This document shows, piece after piece, positions 31,965 through 43,049 of a stretch of 64,000 nucleotides of DNA; the first letter of the stretch is position 1; each line of letters starts with the position of its first letter. Origin of the DNA: Populus alba. Its lineage: Eukaryota > Streptophyta > Magnoliopsida > Malpighiales > Salicaceae. Location: assembly GCF_005239225.2 (NCBI RefSeq), contig NC_133302.1:1984001-2048000 (forward strand), given 5' to 3'. The position numbers and the translations under genes were made by a program. A model generated the notes under the pieces. That model was given only the letters and a program-made list of their open reading frames with translations, was not told the origin of the DNA and made no database searches.

Positions 31965-34123
31965 TAAAAAAAGAAAAAAAAGAAAAAATATTATTGTTTT
32001 AAAAAATATTTATGATGTTCCCATTTTTTATTTATGTTATTTTTATTAATATCAGGTAGTATTTTTATGTCGTAAAAAATACAAATCGGGTATTAAAATA
32101 CCGGTTTTTGTCACAAACTTTCCAAAAATACAAAAAAAATTTAAAAAAATGTTTTTGTGCATACGGCCAAGTGTCTCAAAGCTAAAAACGTATATTGTAT
32201 TTTTCATACACCAAAAAAAACAATATTTTAGCATGCATTTTGGCTTTAATAACCAGTTTATTAAAGTCAAGAGAATATTGGCCAAAATTTCAAAAACAAC
32301 AAAAATTTTATTTTGTTTGTCTCTTAGTATCCGGGGTATGACATTACACGTAATGCATATTCTGGATATTTAATTCTTTTTTGGACAATAGAACCTCGGG
32401 TATGACATTACATGTAATGCGTATTTCGAACAATTAAAAACCACAACACGACCTTAGATTTTATCAGACATTAAAACAATGCAGCCTACCTTAGGTAGGG
32501 CGTAGTTGGGGTGCTAATACCTTCCCTTTACGCAACCAGTCTCCGTACCCGATCTCTAAAGACCAGTTAGGGTTCCTAGTAACCAGAATACTAGGTGGCG
32601 ACTCCCAGTCCATATTTTCACATATAGAGACAAGAATTTCCTTGTCTCTCCCTATTTGCCAGGAATAAATATTCCGATTTTTTCCTTGAGGGTGGACGAT
32701 CGCCGCGCCGCCGCACACGTGCGACATCTTAAATGCAGGCTTAACACATAAATGAAAGGATTGATTGATGAGTTTAAGTATTGAAAGTGAAAGGACAAAG
32801 AGATGGCCAAACTTAGAAAGGAGATCCTGGTGCAGTCCAAACCGGAACATTGCTCGGTAATTGGATCATATCTGGAGCTCTAGATCTCGGAGTTAGGTCC
32901 ACTTTATATGGATGGAAAGGTAAAACATAGGCCTACAACTTTCATGTGGAACCCAAGAATTAAAAAGGCCTTTTTGAAGTCCAAATTGTTGGAACAACAA
33001 AGAAGTCTGAATCTGTCCTGCAGCCTAGACACTGTTCAGTGTTCAGCCCATATCTTGAGTTTTAGAAGTTCAAATGACCTCATCTTTTTTTTGTTGGAAA
33101 GCTGAGACAATTTCCTAGAAGTTTTATGGAAATTCTATTCAAATTATGATGTCAGCAATGATGTTTTGTTCAGACAAGAAGATAAGAATTGTTACCAAGT
33201 CAAGATGTGGCCACCCACTCATCAATTAGTCAACAAATCAATAGTTCCAAATTTTGGCCTATAAAAGGAGGCATTTACCATGTATTGAGGCATCTTGGTT
33301 TCTAGATCAAGATCATGCTCTTGCTTTCTCTCTTTGTATTGCTTATGTTTTGCTTTTATTAATATCAAGTTTATACACTTCATTTCCTTTTCTTTATTTA
33401 GTTAACTTCTTTCTCATTTATGTTCTTATCTTGTTCATTTATGTTTCTTTCTTTCATTATGTTTAGCTAAGTTAATTATGTCAAGGTGAAAAGGGTACAC
33501 TAATGGTGTAAGAATAAGTATAATATAAACTTAACATGGACCTTAATGTTGGAAACTAACATGTTTTATATTTGTTATCTTGTTCACTTTTAATACTTTG
33601 CTTATTAAATGGTTAATCTAGATTTATGTTGCATAACACTTGGTACAACAAATACTTGGCACTTTCATAGCCCATATTGTATGGTATAACCGACACTTGA
33701 GCTATGAAAGGAACTTGATTTGTTGTTAACATAAGTTATAATTATGAATGCCTAACAACATTTACAAGTATTATCATTATTCGAATAAGATAACTAATGT
33801 AATAAAGTTAACAATTTACAATCCGATTGGAACCTCCTTTGTGTGTGGTTTCCAGTTGAGTAATAAAAAGAGTTTATATTATACTTGTTTGAAGTACCAT
33901 TAGTGGATCCTCTAACCTTGATAATTATTTTATGCTTGTTTAATCCTTACATCAATATCACATCCCAAAGCTCTCTTTATCTTATTATTGTTGTTGTTGT
34001 GTTGTTGTTGTTTATAGTTTATATAGTTAACCTCCCTGTGGTTCGACCCCGGTCTTGCCGGGTTATTTATTACTTCGACGCTCCTGCACTTGGGAGAAGA
34101 CATCAATCTTTTGGTCGTGTCAT

Positions 34124-35485
34124 TTAACATACTCTTCTTGTGAAAGCTTTAGGGTACCATGCATTAGCTCTGTCCCTGGTGATTCTCATATTAAGGATTT
34201 GTTTTGCTGCTCCCAAATCCTTTATTTCAATGCTTCTTAATTTAACTTATTGATCTCATAGATACTAGATCCCGCAATTAGCACATCATCCATATATAGC
34301 AATAAGATGATACAGGAGTCGTCAAAATTCTTCATATAACAACAATGGTCTGCTTGCAGTCGCATGAACCCATTATTGCACATAAAGTTGTCAATCTTCT
34401 TATACCATTGCTTAGGAGATTGTTTCAAGCCTTACAAACTCCTTGTCAGCTTACAAACCATATTCTCCTTTTCTTTTTCTAAAAAACCCACAGGCTGCTT
34501 CATGTAAATGTCTTCCTCTAAGTCTCTATGAAGGAAAGCAGTCTTCACATCTAACTGCTCAAGATGTAGATCTTCTGCAGCTATAATTCCCAGGACCAAT
34601 CTAATTGTTGTAAGTTTCACCACAAGAGAAAAGATATATGTGTAGTCAATACCTTATTTTTGTTAAAAATACCTTCACGACTAGTCTTACTTTGTAGCAT
34701 TTGCTACCGTCGTGTTCTTCTTTTATCTTATACACCTATTTATTATGCAAAGCTTTCTTTCCTATAGGTAGTTCAGATAGCTCCTATGTCTGATTCCATA
34801 ACAAGGAATCCATTTCATCTTTCATAGCCGACTCCTTCCTCCTTGATTCTTCAACTTGCATGGCTTCATCATGATTTTGTGGCTCACCATTATCTATGTC
34901 AACAAGATGTAATTCAATAATGGTGAGAAACATTATGGAGGTCTGATAGTTCTGGAAGATCTTCTGACTATCGTTACTAGAGTCTATGACTCTATATATG
35001 GATCAACATTTTCTTTGTTTTGAGTCTTTTGACCATTATTTTGCACAATGCTTTCAACAATATCATCCATATCAACTACCTCAGCTGTCTTTGTTTCTGG
35101 TTTAGGCCTACCTGAATCTGCTGCACCCTTATCCCTGTACATCACCTTCTCATTGAATATGATATTTTTACTTTTGATAATTTTTTAATTTTTCTCATCC
35201 CAAACCGATATCCAAACTCATCAGTTCCATATCCAATAAAGTTACATTTTCTAGACTTTGGATCAAGCTTGCTTCTAGCTTCAGAATCTATGTGTACATA
35301 AGAAACACAACCAAATACTTTGTAGTGTGAAAGTTTTACATCCTTTCCTGTCCAAACCTCTTCTGGAATTCTAAAATTTATAGGAATAGAAGGTCATTGA
35401 TTGATCAAGTAGACTGTAGTATTAACAAGTACTCCGGACCAAAATGATGGGGGTAGCCCAGCATGTAACCTCATGCTTCTTGCAT
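34124..35485 (-). pseudogene. cop1 integrase end and reverse transcriptase
   Basis: Minus-strand pieces include RSMRLHAGLPPSFWSGVLV (integrase, about 35420-35480), LDVKTAFLHRDLEEDIYMKQ (34480-34560) and LLLYMDDVLIAG (about 34255-34300). The last carries the YMDD active site. Remnants of GTLKLSQEEYVK follow near 34125-34170. Stops and frame changes occur between and within the blocks. The right edge at about 35485 is where the integrase similarity ends abruptly. Confidence 0.8.
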
Positions 35486-36077
35486 TCCACTAATGACGTG
35501 GCCGATAAAGATTTGGTAGATGATATGGTAGATGGTGTGTCCTGACATGTGGCGGGTGATGCGTCAGGTGACATGACAATGATGTGGTCACTGATTGGGA
35601 TAAAGATGTTTTTGCATATTTAGTGGAAGGAGAAAGACAAAGGGTTTGTTTGTTGGAGTTCTTGGTCTGATTCAGTCCTATCTAATGTACCCATGAGTGT
35701 TCTCATGTAATTTATTGTCTATTGAATCTGCCTGGTAATCAATAAATGAAAGAACACTAAATTTTGGAATATCCTAGCAAATATCTTTTGACTTACTAAT
35801 ACTCCACTGATAAATAATGGAAGTGTTGAACAATGGTCAGAAATGAAGAACTCCACTGACAAATATCATCAATCCATTTGTTTCTGTGAAAGTTCTATCT
35901 CAACACATTCATATGTATTGCCTCTGGTGATCGCCTTACATGCATTCCTTGCTAGTAATTACAAGAAGGCATATTCCTTCTCCAATTCATTACTGCATTG
36001 CTAATTTATTGTGTCATAATTTCTGCAGCTTCCATGACAGAGCCAGAATCTTCTCGATCTAGACCAAAAGGGGCCTA
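35486..36077. other. Unassigned repeat-like stretch between two Copia elements
   Basis: No gene is supported. A plus-strand start, ATGACAGAGCCAGAATCT at 36034, is followed by a short frame that ends at the cop2 LTR. It could be the truncated 5' end of another Copia element, but I cannot confirm LTR ends. Confidence 0.25.
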
Positions 36078-36438
36078 TGATGTGTAGATTTTCAGATTAT
36101 TAAAAGAAAAGTTTGCAGAGAAGAAGATGAGAAGAATTCTTGAATTTCCTTTGTATTTTTCTTACCGTTCCATTAGTGTAGAACTCTGCTTTTATACACA
36201 TTTTTTTTTATGTAATCAATAACAGAATTCTAGACTTTAGGAATCAATTCATCTCAACCATTCATTGATTGAGGGCTACAATTCTTACACATGTAAGAAA
36301 CGGTTTGTAACAGAAAAAACAGTTATAACAGCTGTAAGTACTTTAACTGTTTTTTAACTGCTGTAACTGCTTTGTAACAGACTCTTCTTCTATTAATTCA
36401 TTATTTGTCCATTCTTCATTCTTCTTGTTATCACCACA
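36078..36438 (-). repeat. 3' LTR of cop2, about 361 bp
   Basis: On the minus strand it starts TGTGGTGATAAC at 36438 and ends CTACACATCA at 36078, giving TG and CA termini. It lies just after the end of RNase H (36476). Confidence 0.55.
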
Positions 36439-36475
36439 GGATTTACTTCTGAAGCTTTAACAATAAGTAATCAGC

Positions 36476-39400
36476 TTAACTTCCAACAGCCTCTCCTAAG
36501 CTGCTTACTGGTTTAACTCTAAGATTCAATCTTAATTGCTTGAATCTGTCTTTAGGCAATGCCTTTGTGAAAATGTCTGCAAGTTGTTCTTCACTTTTGC
36601 AGAATTTCATATTTATTACTCCCTCTTGCAGAGCCTCTCTTATGAAATGATACTTCCTGTTTATGTGTCTAGTTCTTTGATGAAAAACAGGATTTTTAGC
36701 CATTGAAATTGCTGACATGTTGTCACAGAACAAGGTTGTTGCTTTGGCTTGCATTTCACCAAAATCATCAAGAACAAATCTTAACCAAATTGCCTGAGTT
36801 GTTGCTTCAGATGCTGAGACATACTCAGCTTCTGCAGTTGATAATGCCACTGTGTTCTGTTTCACAAAAGCCCAAGAGAATGCTCCACTTCCAAAACTGA
36901 ATGCATAACTAGAGGTGCTCCTACTGTCATCTTCACTTCCTGCCCAATCTGCATCACAAAATCCAATAAGAGTTGCTGATTGATCCCTTACATATTCAAT
37001 CCCATAGCTTAGAGTTCCTTGCACATATCTTAGGACTCTCTTTGCAGCTCCCATGTGAATTTTGGTAGCTCCAGTCATGAACCGTGATAGTAAGCTTGCA
37101 GCATACATCAGATCAGGTCTTGTTGCTGTCAAATATATTTTCCTATAAAGGCCTTCATCAGCCAACTCACTCCCATCCACCTTCTTCAGTTTCTCACCAG
37201 TGACCAAAGGAATAGAGACTGGTTTACAGTCCTCAAGCCCAAACTTCTTAAGCAAGGACTTTGCATACTTGCTTTGATGGATGAATACTCTTTGATCAGT
37301 TTGCAGTATTCCCATGCCCAAAAAATGATGAAGAAGTCCAAGATCAGACATCTCATATCTCTGCATCATTTCTCTTTTGAATTCACTAAGCATTCTTTCA
37401 CTACTGCCAGTATATACAATATCATCAACATAGATTGAAACAATGATTAAGTTAACTTCTCGATCAGACCTTGTATACAAAGTAGCCTCACTTGTGCTCC
37501 TTTTGAATTTGCACATAGAGAGGTATGCATCAATTTCACTGTACCAGGCCCTCGGTGCCTGCTTTAGTCCATATAATGCCTTCCTCAGTTTGTAAACTTT
37601 GTGTCCTGCATTCTTTACAAGAAAACCTTCAGGCTGCTCAACATACACTTCTTCTTTCAGTACACCATTTAGGAATGCTGACTTGACATCCAATTGAAAC
37701 AACTTCCACCCCTTTTGTGCTGCAAGTGCAATCAGGGTTTGAATTGTGTCTAACCTTGCTACTGGTGCAAAGGTTTCATTGTAATCAATTCCAAATTTCT
37801 GTGCATATCCCTTTGCTACAAGTCGAGCCTTGTGTTTTTGAATTGTTTCATCAAGATGCAGCTTAGTTTTGTACACCCATTTCACTCCTATCACAGGTTT
37901 ATCAATAGGTCTCTCCACCAATTCCCAAGTATTGTTCTTCTCTATCACTTCCAATTCTTCCTTCATAGCCTCCTGCCAGGCTTTTTCTCCAGAAGCTTCT
38001 TGATAATTATCGAGTTCTATGATGCACATGTGACACCTTGCATATATCTCTTCCAAGGTTTTCAATTTTACTAGAGTAGAGCTAGGTGAAGATTGTTGAC
38101 TGCTATTACTGTCAATATTCTCAGCTAACTCTCCAACTGTAGAATTTTGATTGCATTTTTCAACATCATCGGGTTGGACTGCAGCAAAGTGTTCCTCAGA
38201 ATTTTCACCTCCAACTTCACCTTCTTCAAGATTGAAAGACAAGTGACTTGGGCTCATCAAATTTCTTTCACAACTCCATACTCTATATTCACTGAAAATC
38301 ATACTTCTTGAGAGAACAATCTTCTCAGTTTTCAAGTCATATATTCTATACCCTTTCTCACAGCTGCCATATCCAACAAACACTCCCTTTCCAGTTTTGC
38401 TATCCCATTTCTGCCTTAGTGATGGTGGGATATGAGTATAGCACAAGCAACCGAAGACTTTTAGATGCTTGACTCCTGGCTTTCTACCCGTGAAGGCTTC
38501 AAATGGAGTCTTTTCGATAACTGATGTTGTATAACATCTATTTTGAATATACACAGTTGTATTCATAGCTTCTGCCCAGAAGATTACTGGCATTTCTTTT
38601 TCTATCAGCATGGACCTTGCCATTTCACAAATTGTTCTGTTTCTCCTCTCTGCAACTCCATTTTGTTAAGGAGAGTATGCAATTGTCAGCTGCCTCTCCA
38701 TTCCTTGTTTTACACAAAATTCTTCAAACTCATTTGAAGTATATTCACCACCTCTGTCACTTCTCAGCTCCTTTAGTTTATATCCACTTTGCAGCTCAAC
38801 GAATGCTTTGAATTTCTTGAACACATTGAGTGCATCAGATTTGTTTCTGAGGAAGTATACTCAACACATTCTTGAGTAATCATCAATGAATGTGATGAAG
38901 TATTTGTTCCCTTCCACAGATTCATTCTGCATTGGTCCACACAAATCAGTGTGGATGAGTTCCAGTGGATAGCTTGCTCTCCACGCTTGCTCTTTGTTGA
39001 ATTTCTCCCTGTGATGTTTGCCTGATGCACAGCCTGCACAAACATCTTCTACTTTAGTCAGAACAGGAAGCCCACATACCATCTCTTTCTGCTGCATCTT
39101 CTTCATGCTGGCAAAATTCAAGTGTCCCAATCTTCTATGCCATACCCAGGAATCCTCAGTCACTGAAGCTTTCCTTGCTACGGGTGTGATGGACTCAAGT
39201 GAAAGTGGGAAGCATCGATTTCCTCCCATGATCACTATTGCTATAACATTGTTGAGACTTTCATCATAAAATATTACTGCTTTGTTACCTCCAAACAGAA
39301 TGTAATAACCATGCTCCATCATCTGGCCTACACTTAGTAAGTTTTCATCCAATCCAGGAACAAGCAATACCTCTTTTATGTATCTTTTCCCATGCTGAGT

Positions 39401-39976
39401 TTCCACAACCAATGTACCTTTTCCAGTTGCTTTCACAAGGTCTTCTGATCCCATCTTTACTTTGCAGGTTACTGTTCTATCAATGTTGATTAGTTCAGAT
39501 TCTTGAGAAGTCATGTGGTTGCTGCAGGCACTATCCACAAACCATACCTTTTTGTCTTGCAGAATGGCAAGCATAGAATATGGTTCCAGTGGTGACTCTT
39601 TCTTCTTTAGCATAATTTGCAACTTGTTTGTGACTGTGACTTTCACAATCTCTTGCAATATGACCAAACCGGTTGCATCTTCCACATCTTGGCTTTCCTT
39701 TGTGTCTGCATAATCCAAAGTGTTGCTTCTAGCAGACTTGGCATTGTGGCTTTACACCCACTTGACTACTTCCATAAGCAGTGTTGTTCCAGCTTGAATT
39801 ATTGTAGTTGGTTCCGTTCCTGATTGGAAATGAATTTGGTCCTCTCATGTCCTGTGATTGCCATCTTTGAGGGGGTCTGCCTTGGAAACCCTTGTGTGAG
39901 CTGTAGGCTTGATTGTTTCCAATCTTTAAACTGCTAAATGCTTTCTCTGTTCCTGTTAGCTTATCCCTTTCATCAT
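36476..39976 (-). pseudogene. cop2 gag-pol with few disabling changes
   Basis: In minus order are a gag end with a zinc-knuckle region (stop directly after CQVC near 39730) and a frameshift near 39605. Next is the protease region WFVDSACSNHMTS, integrase HRRLGHLNFASMKKM with C..C and an ITFIDDYSRM core, then an open 715-codon stretch (36476-38623). That stretch holds the integrase end, reverse transcriptase with [11 protein letters not shown] and RNase H with [17 protein letters not shown]. Two nonsense changes share the frame: TGA at 38861-38863, where tryptophan is usual after SRMC, and TAA at 38666-38668, where glutamine is usual in YSPQQNG-type sequence. The coding sequence is otherwise well kept. 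Confidence 0.88.
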
Positions 39977-40662
39977 TGTTGTAACCCAATTTTGGATTCA
40001 CCAAGTTTTTCTCGAATGTTATTTTATTTCTATTATTATTTATAAAAATCCAAAAAAATAAAAAAGTTTAAAATACAAAAAAATATTTTTTTTCTCGAGT
40101 CAACCGCATCTTTCCATCAAGACCGAGTTTACCGGGTCGATACGGGTCTAACCATGTCGGCCGGGATGAAAAATGAGTTTCAGGTCAATACGGGTCAAAC
40201 CATGTCGACCAGGGTAAAAAATGAGTTTTCGGGCTGTTTCGGGTCAAAACTGTCATTTTCGGCCAAGACCGAGTTTACCGGGTCGATACGGGTCTAACCA
40301 TGTCGACCAGGATGAAAAATGAGTTTCAGGTCATTTTGGGTCAAAACTGTTATTTTGTGGTCAAAACCCGGTTCATTGGGTTGATACCCATTGAAAGTTT
40401 TTTTTTTAATGTTTCGACATAATTTTCGGTAATTAAAATTGATTTTTAGCGGTTGAGTCGGGCTTTTTTCTAATACTGATTTGAGTTTTTAATTTTATCT
40501 ATATAAATATTTATTATTATATATAATAAAAACAAAAAAACTTTTTTGTCATATTAGGCATATTAGGTAATATTAGGCATATTAGGTAATGTTAGGCAAA
40601 TACTTTTTTTTTTTTTCTTACAATTAGGCAATAATTTAGGCAGAAATCAACTCTTCACTGGC

Positions 40663-40670
40663 TATAAATA
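40663..40670 (+). promoter_or_regulatory. TATA box of element B
   Basis: TATAAATA sits inside the near-palindrome GGCTATAAATAGCC, followed by a purine-rich leader. Confidence 0.55.
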
Positions 40671-41408
40671 GCCGGTGACAATCGCGAGTGAAAAAAAAAA
40701 GAAAAGAAAAAAAGAGGGGGACGGGAGGACAAATACAGAGAAGAAGAGAAAGAATTGTTACTGTACTCATTTTTTTTAGCTTTTATTCACACGAGTAGGA
40801 TATTGTTTTAAAAAAAAACAATTTAAAAAATACCAAATATATCCCAACTCATCTCAGCCATTGAAATAATCCAAGACTTAATCCCGTTAAGCCACGTCAT
40901 CCGGTATATCGAGATTTCGGTGCACCGCGTCACACCGGATCTAAACCCAGACTCATCCAGACCGTCCGATCGACCTCAGATCAAGCCAATAACAGCCATC
41001 CGATCTATTCATCCGAGATCCAACGGCGTATAGAGTTTGGCGGTACAGGTGTATCGTGCACGCGTTCACACCATAGCGTGACTCAGAGCTTCTCTCTCTT
41101 CTCGCCGGCGACTCCCTCTCTCTCATCCGATCTCCACTTTCCGGCCATATCAATCCTCCGCACCACAACAGAAAGGTTGATACACTGGTTTAAAGCAAAA
41201 CCCCGGCGGTTTCAACCGTTTTCCCCACCTCATCTGGCCGGAAAAAGGTCGCGATCCTCGCCGCCACCGAAGCTTCAAATCGACAATTCTCTCTCTTCAG
41301 CCATCAACGACCGTCGAGACCACCACCATCAGAATCCTCTACCTCAGATCTACCAGGATCGACGGTTCGTTTTCCAGAAAGCTCGTCGGAAAATTTTGCC
41401 AGTGCCAA

Positions 41409-41443
41409 CAGTAGCCGCGCGTGAGCCACACGCGCCGCCAGTG
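41409..41443 (+). repeat. GC-rich inverted repeat in the LTR of element B
   Basis: CAGTAGCCGCGCGTG and CACGCGCCGCCAGTG flank five bases; 12 of 15 arm positions can pair. Equivalent motifs occur in the A-family LTRs. Confidence 0.6.
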
Positions 41444-42465
41444 GCATTTTCGTAAATTCCTGAGAAATCCGAGGGTATTTCAGTCTTTTACCTATACAGG
41501 GGTACTCAGGTAATTTTTTTTTTGAATTCCTAACATTTTTTTTTATGTAAATATTTGTAAATTTTTATTGCATGTTGTAAAACAAAAAAAATAAAAAAAC
41601 AAAAATAAGTATAAAAAGAATAACGACGCGAGTCCAACACCCATCTTATCATGTTATCGTTTTTGGGTCCAAAGCCCAATTCTCGAATATGATTATACCC
41701 ATTTCTCAACGATATCAAAATAGTTTTATTTTATAAATGAATATTGTTCATCGACACGTCTCTTTTTACAGAAAAGGACCGATGTCAAAAAGTTAAAATA
41801 CCAAATATGGATTATGTCCATAGTTTTTTTTGATAACTCAGACGTACTTCTCCTTTTTAGGGTTAAACCTCAAAATTTTAGACGAGTTTCCTATTTTTAG
41901 GAACTGATGTCATTTTTTTAAACACGTCTCCTACGAACGTGGTTTGTCGACACGTCTCTTTTTACAGAAAAGGACTGATGTCAAGGATTTATACCAAATA
42001 TGGATTATGTCCATTTTTTTTTTCTTTTCTTTTGGTAATTCAGACGTAAATCTTTTTTTAGGGATAAACGTCGAGATTTTAGACAAGTCTCCTATTTTTA
42101 GGGGTTGATGTCATTTTTAACGTGTCTTTTATTTTTAGGGACCGTCATTAACTATTTAAAAAAAAAACAAAACAAAATTGCAAATAAGCTTGAAATATAA
42201 TAGCATTTAAATCAAATAAAAAACACACAAGTAAGGGTAACCTTTCTTTTGAAAGGATGTTTTAAGGGTGGTGTCTACCTTCCCTTAATCATAACTAACC
42301 CAGTACTCGAATCTCTGGGACCAGTGTTTAATTTGGGATTTCTAGTTCCCTCATATTACTAGATGGCGACTCCAATAAAATCTATTTCCCCCAATAATAA
42401 AAAATCTTTTTTGTTAAAATAAACAAAAGAGCGGAGCCGTCGCCCGACGTCGTGTATCGACAGAA

Positions 42466-42483
42466 TGGCGACTCCACTGGGGA
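42466..42483 (+). other. Primer binding site of element B
   Basis: TGGCGACTCCACTGGGGA begins three bases after the LTR end, identical to the site of element D although the LTRs differ widely. Confidence 0.78.
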
Positions 42484-43049
42484 ATTAGGGTTGAACCAAC
42501 TGCTTGTGTGTGCCTTTCATTTTTTTTGTTATTGCTATTTTTTTTTTTAGTATTTATTTTATTTGCACTATTTATTTTATGCAATATCAATTGTAAATCA
42601 TTTCATTTTTTTTAATTACACTTGCATGCATGTTATTTATTTGTGTATTCACACACTTCATAGTGAACCCATAAAAGCTCTGGACCCGAGCTCGTCCTTT
42701 TTAAGATTAGAAAAGAAAGATTCAGGTGGCAAGTGTGACTTATGTCCACTGATGCTCATCTGGACTTTCGCTTGGATTGTAACTCACCCTATGCAACGGG
42801 TATTGTGGAATTTTCTTCCCATACTTATGTTGTATAAGGTTAAGAGGCCGATTACCCTTTTGGGTAATTTGGGCAATCTAAGAACCAAAGATTTAAGATT
42901 AGAATCAACTGAGCCAAATCTTATGAGCTAGATCCTATCAATTAGGATATACCTTTTAGGACACAAACAAATATCAATGCATAACATACATGCTCATATA
43001 CATTTCACATTCTCATTAAATCTCCACCGATCCTTATAGGAAGTGTGAG
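42484..43049 (+). other. Leader of element B
   Basis: Non-coding. It is parallel in position to the leaders of A and D but little alike in sequence. Confidence 0.5.

Larger units (their letters stand above)
23482..32726 (+). mobile_element. Element D: complete two-LTR Tat/Ogre-like retrotransposon, gag only
   Basis: The LTRs are 23482-25144 and 31085-32726. The element is flanked by the perfect 5-bp duplication TCTTA (23477-23481 and 32727-32731). The order is LTR, primer binding site, leader, broken gag, a non-coding stretch, tandem arrays, hairpin, polypurine tract, LTR. No protease, reverse transcriptase, RNase H or integrase can be seen. The LTRs look alike over nearly their whole length apart from small indels and rare substitutions, so the insertion is recent. 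Gag resembles that of element B, placing D in the same lineage. Confidence 0.93.
31085..32726 (+). repeat. 3' LTR of element D, 1642 bp
   Basis: Begins TGTTGTAACCC and ends CACGTGCGACA. The TATA box is at 31388-31395 and the hairpin row at 31691-31964. Differences from the 5' LTR are mostly one-base changes in homopolymers. Confidence 0.93.
23412..34123. mobile_element. Insertion X (probable solo LTR), itself interrupted by element D
   Basis: cop1 coding sequence stops at 23411 and resumes at 34124, and TTAAC is present on both sides (23407-23411 and 34124-34128). Without element D, X is 23412-23476 plus 32732-34123, about 1.46 kb. It has no reading frame with a known domain. Its right part has the phrase TGTGGTTCGACCCCGGTCTT common at the ends of plant LTRs. 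Classical TG and CA termini were not clear, so the class is uncertain. Confidence 0.5.
20510..35485 (-). mobile_element. cop1: Copia element in three pieces, split by later insertions
   Basis: The surviving pieces are 20510-21215 (LTR and end of RNase H), 23076-23411 (end of reverse transcriptase and start of RNase H) and 34124-35485 (end of integrase and reverse transcriptase). Removing the two insertions rejoins the coding sequence at both junctions. The RNase H phrase crosses the 21216-23075 solo LTR (SRKSTIGFVYA on one side, YTLGNTVVYW on the other). The phrase EEYVK continues into the 23076-23411 piece across the 23412-34123 insertion. Internal stops show that it is dead. Confidence 0.8.
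36078..39976 (-). mobile_element. cop2: Copia element, 5' part removed by element B
   Basis: The left LTR is 36078-36438. Pol continues to the right until element B begins at 39977, within the gag coding region. No second LTR is found in the window, so the part beyond the insertion is lost or lies elsewhere. Confidence 0.8.
39977..42462 (+). repeat. 5' LTR of element B, 2486 bp
   Basis: Begins TGTTGTAACCC and ends TGTATCGACA. It has a tandem phrase with GGGTCGATACGGGTCTAACC upstream (about 40130-40390), a TATA box at 40663-40670, a GC-rich inverted repeat at 41409-41443, the U5 block at about 42240-42375 and TGGCGACTCC at 42364-42373. Confidence 0.88.

Noticed and set aside
33885..34127. 80-codon hydrophobic frame
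   Set aside because: It lies in insertion X, overlaps its terminal inverted repeat and has no homology I can recognise.
39972..39976. ATCAT as target-site duplication of element B
   Set aside because: The right end of B is lost, so there is no second copy to compare.
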